The position numbers were made by a program, and so were the translations under genes. DNA of 64,000 nucleotides from positions 298,955,208-299,019,207 of the forward strand of contig OY986435.1 of the NCBI GenBank assembly GCA_963920525.1. The letters are read 5' to 3'. Source of the stretch: Dichetophora obliterata. Its lineage: Eukaryota > Arthropoda > Insecta > Diptera > Sciomyzidae. Shown piece by piece: positions 54,868 through 64,000 of the stretch. Under the pieces are notes generated by a model. That model was not told where the DNA came from. It saw nothing but the letters and a program-made list of their open reading frames with translations, and did no database searches. The first letter of the stretch is position 1. Every line of letters begins with the position of its first letter.

Positions 54868-55330
54868 TGCAACACGTCGCGAATTAGTTTAAAAACAATT
54901 TTATAATAATAATTAGTAATAAATTAATAACAATCACTTCGCAAAGCACTTATCACTTGAAAAATCAACAGAATTGTTAAAAACACAAAATCCAATGTAA
55001 ATAAAAACAGCTGTCATGACAATTAGACAAAGTGAACATAAGCGTTGCCAACACAAAAAAAAACAAAGGCAAACCATATGAAATTTTTAAATAAACTAGA
55101 TAATCTTAAGAAATCAATGAAAATGTCTGATCAGGCAATGCTACTCTTGACAACTTCTTACATCAACATATTAGATTGACGTAAGGAACGTAAGATTCAC
55201 GTAAGGGTTGCCGAGCACAATGGATAGAGATGCAGACTTTCAACTTATTACGTCATCGTTCGAGTAATCATCGTTCGTTGGCCATATCGTTAGGGTTAGA
55301 AATTAATGCTATTAGTATCCAAATGCTAGT
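54868..55330. other. 5' flank of the Harbinger transposase gene
   Basis: No gene. GGATAGAGATGCAG at 55218-55231 is the inverse of CTGTATCTCTATCC at 50348-50361 apart from one base, and may mark the element's ends, though no TWA duplication is evident. Confidence 0.4.
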
Positions 55331-55582
55331 AATCCAAGCAAAAAGTAATACAGAATTGTGCTTAAATTTAAACCAAAAGGGTTAAAATTGAAACCAAAAA
55401 GCTAAAATTTAAACAAAAATGCTAAAATGAATGCCGTAATATTTCGTTTGGTTTAAATTCTAGTACAGAAGAGTTTTTATTATGAGTTAGTATTTGCAAA
55501 ATTAAAATTTTAAACAGCAAGGTTTAAAAAATGCAGTAATATTTTAGTGGGACTAAAATTTAGTCCGAAATTTTTAACCGTG

Positions 55583-56060
55583 CAGAATAGTAAACATCTC
55601 CAGTGAGACGAGGCAATTTTTTTTTTGACATTGATTAAAATATTTGATCTACAAATATGTGTATAATATTCTTCTGGGGTTAATGCTTCTATTGCAGATG
55701 AATGACGCATTGCAGCTTCGAGTTAAACCCATTTCGTTTTCCACATATTAAGTTCTGCAACTAATATTTCGGTGTCAAAAGAGTCGTCGTAAAAGAAAAA
55801 AATTAAAGGAAGGCAACAAAATAATTTGTATGCATTCGTAGTACTACGAAATAAATATTGCTTAAACTTGCGTAAATAATTGTAGAAAATATTTTTAATA
55901 TTTAAAATTCTTTTTAGTGCTACTTTGCTTTGCCTTTCCAAGATTTACAAAGTAAAGCCAAATGTACAGCATATCTTTGTTTTGAAAAACTTGTGGCAAC
56001 TTGGGGTCAGAAACCCTGAAATCCCCCCTAAATACGGTCCTGCCTAGTTGTATATAAAGA
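55583..56060 (-). pseudogene. hAT transposase fragment, upstream part of 49720-49999
   Basis: Minus-strand frames include LVAELNMWKTKW and then EALTPEEYYTHICRSNILI, matching the region just before the C-terminal domain in ZMYM1-like hAT transposases. The homologous uninterrupted order is at 62640-63320, which also shares non-coding-strand words such as ATTGCTTAAACTTGCGTAAA (55858 and 63210). Confidence 0.7.
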
Positions 56061-57910
56061 TTTATCTCGTTATGTATCATCATATTGGTATGATTTTTAT
56101 TTGAAGAAGAAATTGACTACAAGTCTTGTTACATATGACTGCTAACAGCTGCATCAAGTTTTTACTACCTTTATTACTAATTTGCGCAATTGGATAGCTC
56201 TTGGCTTTATTTTTTCTTTTTTACTTTTATTTTTTTTTTTTCTAACTTTTAGTCAGCATCCGTCTGTTTGTGTCAGCTCTGAAAGCTCTGTACATGCATG
56301 TGCTTATGTAAAGTAAAAGAAATGCTTTGGCTTAAAGTGCATGCAGTTTATTGAAGCATTGAAATTAGTTTTTGGAGTGTTGCTGGAAACAGAAAAAAAA
56401 ATCCAATTCAATGCATTCATAAAGTAATTCAAGTGCTCTGACTTCTGTTGAAAGTGCCCAATATTCGTATTGGTCAGGCGAAATTCGTATTGGTCAGGCC
56501 TTTGAGAGAAATTACTTATATGTATATTCATGCAGGCATTCAGAAATTGAGTTTTTACTAAAACCCCCACGTAAAACTGATACACGAGAATTCTTACATT
56601 GTAATTTATAAAAAAAAATAGTAAGAGAAGAACTCTCACTTTTCACTAAACTTTCGCTTGTGTTTCAGTGGTATGCATTTAAAATATAAATAGGTGTTAA
56701 AATGACACCAAGGTTTTAAATTTTGAAAATAAATTCCCATTTATGATGTAATTGTTTCAAGCATTTGCTGCTGCTTTGTGACTTTGACTACATAAAATGC
56801 ATTAATTTTTTTATTTTCTCTGAGTTATTCTTTTTTTTTTACCTCAATTAAAAAGTTCCCTTCTACGAACGAACGTCTTTTAATTGCCAATTTAATATAA
56901 TTTGTTAATTTTCCACCTTAAGAAACTTTGCACTGTACTGTACCTCGTCGTTCACCTTGCAATGAATGAGTAACTTTTAGCGCTCAAGATGCTGCACTAT
57001 TTTTTCGTTTCCTCTTCATTTCCGTTTAACATTTCATCTACTTTGTCGTCGTTCGTTTGCTTTTTGTATTTCGTATAATTATGCGCAATCATCACGTTCA
57101 GTGCGCAACCACAACGAGAACAATAAAAACATCAGCAATAGCAAGTAGAAGAAAAGGCCACATCAACTGAAGAAATGTCAACAAAAACTAAGTTTTTGTT
57201 TTTTAACAAACACTCACACACTCAACGCCAAAAATGGTACTGCTGTTGTTGTCGGTAGCGGTCGCAGGATAACTCAGGCAATAAATTCAAGGAAATGTTG
57301 CACGATTGCAATTGTGGCTGCATGGATGTGAGCGAAAGAAAACATAAAATGCTCTTAGAATTCTAGCATCAAACGCAGCATTGGCTTCACTTCAAATGAG
57401 CGGCAATTAGAAGGCAACAAATTAAAAGTACAGCAACAACAACAACAAATGCCTCTATTAAAATAGCCCAATTGCTACTGGAAATAGTAAAGAAAATAAT
57501 TGCTTCATTCATTCATTGTACTTGCATTGTGGCAGCTAATGAAATAATCTATGCATGAAGAATTTGTTTTTTTACAAATACATGAAATGTTTATTTTGAA
57601 GTAATATTTCTCAACTTTTTTTAAAAAGCTTGAATAACATTAAAGTCCAATGTTAATAGAACTACGAAGGTTTCGAAAGTAAGTATTTAGTAATGAAATA
57701 AAGCAGAAGTTAAAAATTACAAATATGAAATTAGAATGTTACACTTTAAATAATAAACAGTAATTTAAACTACAAACGCTTAAACGAGGTTAATGTTATA
57801 GCAAATAGATACAAATTGAAATTGTAAGCTGTTCTAACAATTTTCCTTCTGTTATAATTCTGAGAACATTTTCTGCAGTGAATTTAAAAACAACAAAAAC
57901 GGGTAAAAGC
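56061..57910. other. Apparently unique sequence, no gene
   Basis: Less repetitive, with CAACAACAACAACAA (57434-57450) and CACTCACACACTCA words typical of insect non-coding DNA. The 111-codon open frame at 56304-56639 (minus) has no motif. No element ends found. Confidence 0.45.
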
Positions 57911-58236
57911 CACACCGAGAAAGAAAATTTGATAAATTTAACCAAATTTTTACTAAATTTCTGGTTAAAATTTGCCAACATGAATGGTCAGGTTAAAATT
58001 ACCACATGCCATTCAGATCAATTTAACCGTTTCCGTGGTTAAATGAAATTGACAAATGTGGTTATCTTAACCGAATTTTAACCAGCATCTGTGGTTAAAT
58101 CGAATTGAATCAGGTTTATTTAATCAAATGCTAGGTTTGCACTTTGCATGCAAATTTAGGGCAATTAATTTTTTTATCACAAATGACCACCACCTTATCC
58201 CAAGGTGCCTTTTGTTACAAATTCTGCATCAGTCGA
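57911..58236 (+). mobile_element. Element end with GGTTAA-rich terminus (copy 2)
   Basis: CACACCGAGAAAGAAAATTT then repeated TTAACC/GGTTAA words and TTTTGTTACAAATTCTGCAT; homologous to the inverse of 49151-49665. The two copies face each other across 8.2 kb. Confidence 0.6.
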
Positions 58237-59028
58237 GCAGAATATAAAACACACTGATGCATTGCATAAATGCACTTAACAGTAACATACTACTACTAGT
58301 GTAGTTACAGTTTTTTTCTTGCCCAGTGACGGCATCGCGATTTGCATGTTGTTGTTAGATAGTTTTGTTAGTACATTATCACAGTTTTCCAACGCCAAAG
58401 TATGTCGGTGTATTGCTTGTCAATTTATTGTTGGATGCATGTTTTATTTTGGCTGACGAAACATCCATCCAACGACAAAATGCCGAGCCATGGCGGTGAC
58501 ATAACTCTTTTGATTTATTAAAAAAATCACTAACAACAATATTCAAGCACTGAAAGCTCATATCACTGGGTAACTCATAAAGCTGTTAAAATTTTCAGTG
58601 AGTTCAAGTCCTCAATTTTTAGGCTACAAAAGAAAACCACTTGTGTACATTTTTAACGTTCGTGTATTTTGTTTTTGTAATGTGCGCAAGTCCTCAACTG
58701 CACTGGGAAGTGCACGATTCGGAAATACCCTTAATTTCAAAATGTTATTTTTTTTTAATCTTCAATTGACTAGGAAAGCTTAAGGTATTTATCTAAGGAA
58801 GATATACAGGAAGCTATACCACCCATTGGACTTTGTGCACGTTTCAGAGAAAAGTTGGAAAAAAATGAGGTATATTTATATTAGACTCTGAGGTATGTTT
58901 ATATTAGAAGAAATAAAGTTTTAAATTATACGTCGTAAATTTCTTTTATATTTTTTAATAAAAAAAACCACTTTTATGTTATTTTTATTACAAAATGAGG
59001 TTAGGATTCAGCTGGATTTCATGGTTTT
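58237..59028. other. No supported gene
   Basis: Contains a 20-bp piece of the 32157-32355 MITE arm (58249-58268) and otherwise unassigned AT-rich sequence. Confidence 0.45.
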
Positions 59029-59370
59029 ATAATGATTCAACAAGACCATCATAATGATTTTACATGATTTCATAACGATTCCACATGATTTCATAATGAA
59101 TCAACATGATTATCATAATGATTTTACATGACTTCATAATGATTCAACACGAAAATCATAATGATTTTACATGATTTCATAATAATTCAACATGATCGTC
59201 ATAATGATTTTACATGATTTCATTATGATTCAACATGAACATGATAATGATTTTACATGATTGCATAAGACATCAACATGACCATCATAATGATTTTACG
59301 TGATTTCATAAGGTTTCAACATGAAAATTTGTTGCGATTCTTACATGAAAATCACAATGATTTTACTATA
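59029..59370. repeat. 43-bp tandem array, about seven and a half units
   Basis: Units of the form ATAATGATTCAACATGAN then NATCATAATGATTTTACATG and ATTTC repeat with 5-20% divergence; the second unit is shortened. The array ends near TTTTTTCTGTGTG at 59443-59455, which looks like the inverse of a CACACAGAAAAAA element terminus, so it may be the subterminal repeat block of a CACTA-like non-autonomous element (inference). Confidence 0.85.
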
Positions 59371-59463
59371 AATCTCTATGAAGCAAAATCATTGGGGAAA
59401 CATGTTATATCATTATTTTTCTAGTTGATTTTACAATGTTTTTTTCTGTGTGCATGAAGTCCA

Positions 59464-59905
59464 TTTGGATTAATTTATGGTCTATGTTTTCAAGGGGTTG
59501 CAATGATCCAATTCGATGGTAAATTTGGCCTTGCATCTGTACAGTTGAAGGCGAAGTCAGAATTACTGATTTATGATCACCAAATGAAAAGTAAGGTTTA
59601 CTCTTTGGAAAAGCAATTACCTTGAATGATGGCTTGAATATGAGTTCTTCGATAATGTCTGCTCCAAATGAAGTTATTTGGAAACATTCGTTGTTTCTCT
59701 GAGTGTTCGATGGAAATGGTTGCGATTCTAGTGTTTCGCCTCAACGCAATTAAGGCAATGGTTCAGGTGGTGGAGGCAATAACGGCCATTTCACCTTGCC
59801 ACAGAGACAGCACTGTCCATTCGTACCTCCAGTGAACTTCAATGCACGGCAATGGTCGCACACAACCTCCATGTGGCCAATTCGAACGGAACGAGGCGAG
59901 CTGTG
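59464..59905 (-). pseudogene. Helitron Rep/helicase N-terminal fragment with a probable intron
   Basis: On the minus strand, VRIGHMEVVCDHCRALKF then GQCCLCGKVKWPLLPPPPEP matches the zinc-finger-like segment that opens Helitron Rep/helicase proteins (C-x2-C-x-ALKF...CC..GKV.LP). After a break the frame continues CFQITSFGAD, and then, across a GT...AG interval of 84 bp (59537-59620), MQGQIYHRIGSLQPL, the expected next block. Helitrons move by rolling-circle replication. The Rep catalytic and helicase domains are absent, and a stop interrupts the first block, so it is dead. The ends of the element were not found. Confidence 0.75.
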
Positions 59906-61185
59906 AAATGCTACTCAAATCAAAACTTGGAGCATTTCTTCTTGAGCATCTAAGATTATCACGTTGTTAATCTTTGAAGTTAATCTAATGTCGTCGATTT
60001 CTCATTGAAAAACTTGCTGTTTGACGTAATACCTCTCTTTGTTCTTGTTTTTGTGAAGCAAAATGTAAACTTCATTAAATTGAACTCATCTCAAATAAAT
60101 CAAATCGTCGGCCTAATACGACGTAAGTCAAAATTATCTATTTTTCAGGAGGCAAAGAAAACTGTTTATTATTTATATGAAGTTCATACGATAATGTATT
60201 GTTTGAAACGATTTACCTCCCTTTTTTTCAAACAAACATTAAAAACTAAAAAAGGACATAAATGTAGTTTTGATCAATCTACCTAAGCCGCTAATAAACG
60301 TTACTTTGACCAATTTTGACATACGTCCTATTAGAATTAGGTTGACGAAATGAAATAACGGTAATACTGAGCAAAAGTGCTTAAAATTGATCTGCACAGC
60401 TAGATCAATAATATGCAATGACAGGAATGCGCAACTGAATCCGTTAAAAAAGGATAATACACACAACGCCATCTACTGGCATTATCGGAACTAGCATACA
60501 ATGCTATTTCTTTTCTTTTTTCTGTCATGTATCAGAGAAGGCGTTGTATACGAATTTAAATTTTCATCAAAAAAGCTGAATAAAAATTATGAGAAAATTA
60601 CTTATCTTTCTTATTTTTGTTCATGAATTTTTCTCATTTTTCCAACAAGTCAAAGATCATAAAAATCGATTCAGCCGTTCTTGAGTTATTAATGGTGTAG
60701 CTAGCCCGAGCTTGTTTTATATATGGGCAAATCCTAGCATTCGGACGTCACAATCGCATAATTTTTTCATAAATTTCGTAAATTTTATTAACAGTTTTTA
60801 TATCAAGATGTATCTGGTTAAATATCTCTTCATGAGTATAATTTATAATAATTATAACATTCTTCATCTTCAAGCAGTTTACCTTAATTTTGTTATTTTT
60901 TTTGTGCGTTCAGACGTTACTAAAAATGGAAGTTCTTGTGAGACTAACACTCAAACTTAGAATATTTCTGCGAAATGGTCGATCGCACCTCGAAAGTTTA
61001 GAGAAACAAAAAAATTTTATATGAAATTAATTTTTTAAAAAGGCCAACATCATCTAAAATATCATTTTTTTAAAGTCACAGTTAGCAATTTTATTTGATT
61101 GGACGTTACGAGAGCCGTTTGATTATTCCGTGAAGAATGAAATGAAATAATGAAACAAGGAATGATTTTTACGGCAAAAAACGTT
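59906..61185. other. No supported gene
   Basis: Small open frames (60005-60286 plus, 60239-60472 minus, 60712-60960 plus) are AT-driven and without motifs. Confidence 0.45.
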
Positions 61186-61995
61186 TTATTTCTCAATATA
61201 GTCTCATTTTAGTACGATACACTTCGTCCAACGTTCCTCCAATTTTTTTATCCCATATGAAAAATACGTTTTCGGAAGGTCCTCAAAACAGGCCTCTGTT
61301 ACTCTGATGAGCTATTCTCTTATGATGAATCTCTTTCCGCCGAGCCATTTCTTCAGGTTTGGAAACAGAAAATAGTCGGAGGGGGCCAAGTCTAAAGAAT
61401 ATGCTGGATGTGGAGCAACTCGTACTTAGATTCATGGAATTTTACCATGGGAGCTGGGCATGTGTGAAATCGCGCATTGTCTTGATGGAAGAGCACTTTC
61501 AAGTGCGACCCCTCGCCAAATGGGGACGTTTTTCTTTCAAAGTGTCAGGCATAGTATTCGCCACTGATCGTTATTTTCGGTGGAAGGTAATCGATGTAGA
61601 TTATACTATCCTTATCCCAAAATATTATCGCCATAACCTTTCCGGCTGATAGCACCGTCTTCGCCTTCTTCGGAGTACGTTCGGTCGGTGTAGTCCACTG
61701 TTTTGACTTTTCCTTTGTCTCTGGTGTGCAGTGATGGATCCATGTTTTGGATTACTAATCGATGCAAAAAATCCTTCTTATCTCTGTTCAACATCGCCAA
61801 ACACGTCTTTGAATTAGTCACACGATCTCGTTTGTGGTCGAGAGTGATAAACGCGCCACCCTTCTTGCGGATAATTTTTTCATATACAAATGCTTTTGCA
61901 AAATGTTCCACACAAATTCGTTTGAGATGACTATGGCCTTAACAATCTCGCGCACTTCAACTCTGCGATTGGCCAACAAGATATCGTGAATTTTA
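61186..61995 (-). pseudogene. Mariner-type transposase, truncated and frameshifted
   Basis: On the minus strand the order fits a mariner transposase: KIHDILLANRRVEVREI (helix-turn-helix, 61995-61930), KKLSARRVARLSL, then TWIHHCTPETKEKSKQW, VMAIIFWDKDSIIYIDYL with the catalytic Asp, VLFHQDNARFHT with the second Asp, DLAPSDYFLFPNLKKWLGGK with the third Asp region, and a C-terminus at 61186. It needs at least three frame changes and contains stop codons, and the first 80 or so residues are absent. Mariner transposases cut and paste at TA sites; this one is inactive. The right side joins the 62-kb repeat copy. Confidence 0.88.
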
Positions 61996-62028
61996 GTTTT
62001 AAAATAGTTTTAAAAATTAAAGTGGTTT

Positions 62029-62592
62029 TTCTCTGCATTAATAAATCAAAAAATCTAGAAAGTGTGCACGAGTTTTTTATTAAAAATAATTTAATGTTTT
62101 CTGCAATAATGTTGCTATATATTCATATTTGCTTCGTTGAAAAATCTTTCATAATTTTTTTTATACAAGCCATAACAGCATACGTTACGATACATTCGTT
62201 ACGATACAGATTTTTCCCTTCAAAGAAGTAAAAATTTTGTATAGTTTTATTTATTAAATTGAGCTTAAAAATCATATAAAGTGTAATTCAGGTCCGTAAA
62301 AATAGAAAACTGAAAAACTTGAATTAAACTTTGTATTATACGAGTATTTATTATACTTATAAAATTCCTACTTTTGTTAAAATTTTTCATTTTTTGTCAC
62401 CATTTTTCTACTTTTGTTGACATTCATCATGTTTTTTGCCATTTTTTCAAAATTCAAATTGAGATTTTGAGCTCCGAGTACTCTCACAATATAAATTTAA
62501 AATTTTTTTAATGTTATGAAGGTTTAAAAAATTTTCAGTACCATTTTATTTTTCAGTCGCGGTAGACCTTTTGGTGGAAATGCGCATATGTG
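62029..62592. repeat. Copy 2 of the repeat at 24215-24792
   Basis: Same orientation and order as 24215-24792, including AATAATGTTGCTACATATTC / AATAATGTTGCTATATATTC and the end CAGTCGCGGTAGACCTTTTG. Its left part is missing, joined to the mariner remnant. Confidence 0.75.
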
Positions 62593-62639
62593 AGATCATA
62601 AAAACAAAATAAAGGTAAAAAGAAGAAACGCAAAAAATA

Positions 62640-63320
62640 AAATCTTCGATGTACACTCATCAACGCTAAGCCCGTTAGTCTCTCTTGTTGTCCTTTTGAT
62701 TTCAGCAAGTAAATTTTTAGCCTATTTAATGTTGAAAATTATCGCTCTGTCGATACAGGACGCATTGTAGCTTTTTCTTGATCCCATTTTGATTTCCACA
62801 TGTTTAATGCTGCAACTGAAGTTTTGGTGTCAAAAAAGTCGTCGTTTAATTATAAATCGTTTGAATCAGATATGTTAAAGACAATTCTATTTTGCAGCAA
62901 ACAGATGGTAAAAAATTGTTCAGTTTTACAAAAATCGTTTTATGTTCAATAAATTTTATTTGTACTTTATTTAAAACATCATCTAGAAATGAGATGACAA
63001 TTCCAACTCTCAAGTATGCTTCCGCATCTTTTGTGACAATGCGAACTCTAATTTTTTTTATAACAAGCTACACGTGGAATTTTCCGAAAAGTATACCTGC
63101 TGCATTTATTATAAAGAAAAACACATAAGCATCCATAATAAAGGAAAAATGAAGTGTAAAGCAATAAAATAATTTCTTACGCGTTTGTTCGTAGGACTAC
63201 GAAGAAAATATTGCTTAAACTTGCGTAAATATTTGCAGTAAATATTTTTAATATTTAAAATTTTTTAAGTGCTGCTTTGCTGTCAGAACCCCCGAAATTA
63301 CCGTAAATACGGCCCTGCTC
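62640..63320 (-). pseudogene. hAT transposase C-terminal fragment (ZMYM1-like), second copy
   Basis: Minus-strand reading gives PVSTER, a stop codon, FSTLNRLKIYLLKSKGQ and QERLTGLALMSVHRRF, homologous to 49720-49999 and, further upstream, to 55690-56050. In contrast to the 50-kb copy it is not interrupted by the Harbinger block but has a short deletion near 62760. Non-functional. Confidence 0.75.
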
Positions 63321-64000
63321 TACACATTATTTTAACCATTTCCTGAAAGTGCTTTTTTCACTTTTTAAAGCTTGATATTTTATTCATTTGATTTTTACAA
63401 AATACAAATATACCACTTCAAATAACACTTTAAGTATTGAAGCTGTGTTGAAAAATTAGTTCAAGTGTAAAAGTGAAGTTTGGTAATAATTATATTTATA
63501 CACAACTTTAAAGACTGGTTTTCGCGGCTGATACAATTATATTTTTTGCCTTAAACCATCAAGAGAATTTCATTCAATTCGACATAATTCGACGTGCGTG
63601 GAGTTTTATATATTAAAATATTGCAACTAGCTGGCCCTGCAGATATTGTTCTGTCCCTTCCCAGTAATTAGCACGAAGAGTTTGATTTGGTTAAAGTCCC
63701 TGATCAAATGATGGTGATCAAGATGTATCAAAATAGATAGCTCCAAAACACTCATCGTATCTGAAAACCTCTTTATATTTTAAAATTTGCTTGCTATTTT
63801 TGTGACCGGTTTAGCAGTTTTTTACAGTGTTGTGCTTAAAGCGCCCTCTGGTGTAAGAGATAAATCAAAATAAGAAATTAATTAATAAGAAACTTTTTTA
63901 TTTACTTCTGTTTGCATATGATTGCTTATCTACAACATGGGTGACAACCATGCACAAATACATGCCTTGCAAAATGTCTAGATTTGAAAAAGTCATACAA
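63321..64000. other. No gene seen
   Basis: AT-rich sequence to the end of the window; no coding frame or repeat that I can name. Confidence 0.5.

Larger units (their letters stand above)
50011..55582. mobile_element. Diverged CAC-type inverted ends enclosing the Harbinger genes
   Basis: CACAGCTAGAAATCTTGTAC (50011) and the inverse of the right end, CACGGTTAAAAATTTCGGAC (55582), agree at about three quarters of 32 positions. TTTAAACCAAA / TTTGGTTTAAA words recur just inside both ends (50118-50130, 55372-55500). The block interrupts a hAT fragment. I read it as a MITE with CACTA-like ends that later received the Harbinger element, but these could also be the Harbinger element's own ends; no clear target duplication decides this. 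Confidence 0.5.

Noticed and set aside
59029..59370. CRISPR-like array
   Set aside because: Units are directly adjacent with no unique spacers; a satellite-like tandem repeat in a eukaryotic genome.

Overview
The window looks like a transposon-dense, AT-rich stretch of an insect nuclear genome, most probably a dipteran. The basis is the set of families present (BEL/Pao, jockey-type and RTE-type LINEs, mariner, hAT, PIF/Harbinger, Helitron, foldback elements), short 54-84 bp introns with GTAAGT-like donors, a decayed trypsin-like digestive-protease gene and CAA/CAG/CA microsatellites. The order Diptera is an inference. There is no prokaryotic gene organisation, no CRISPR array and no complete host gene; the only host-like coding sequences are a dead serine protease (13.6-14.5 kb) and a fragment encoding an SH3 domain (31.2-31.5 kb). 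Layout: 0-6.5 kb is a nearly full BEL/Pao LTR retrotransposon on the minus strand, with two 324-bp LTRs that differ at one base, a 5-bp target duplication, and one frameshift in pol. 6.5-14.8 kb is mostly non-coding AT-rich DNA with small inverted-repeat elements and the protease pseudogene. 14.8-21.2 kb holds a 1.1-kb hAT remnant with its 8-bp target duplication, a Harbinger-type MITE with TTA duplications, a hAT MITE, a hAT transposase fragment and two broken LINEs. 21.3-24.8 kb holds a 2.5-kb foldback element with tandemly repeated arms, itself hit by a hAT MITE, and a second TIR element that recurs near 62 kb. 24.8-30.6 kb is low-complexity, with palindromic MITEs and an unassigned coding-like block. 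30.6-39.2 kb is the most interesting part: an apparently complete two-gene DNA transposon, which I place in the EnSpm/CACTA group of animals. It carries an 812-aa transposase with two N-terminal C2H2 fingers, a six-exon partner gene with a SAM-like N-terminus, matching CAC-type ends with motif-rich subterminal regions, and an internal SH3-domain fragment that looks captured from a host gene. 39.2-49 kb contains palindromic or foldback MITEs and a nested set (an older repeat hit by a Tc1-like element and by a 5'-truncated jockey-type LINE with its own target duplication). 49.7-56 kb appears to be a triple nest: a hAT transposase fragment split by a pair of diverged inverted ends, which enclose an almost intact PIF/Harbinger element with its two convergent genes, a Myb/SANT-like protein (one homopolymer frameshift) and a five-exon HARBI1-like transposase with an uninterrupted reading frame. 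56-64 kb has a 43-bp tandem array, a Helitron Rep-protein fragment with a probable intron, a mariner pseudogene and another hAT fragment. How the genes work together: within each DNA transposon the paired genes are expected to cooperate (transposase plus DNA-binding or accessory protein). Between elements the relation is one of successive insertion, not a shared pathway.
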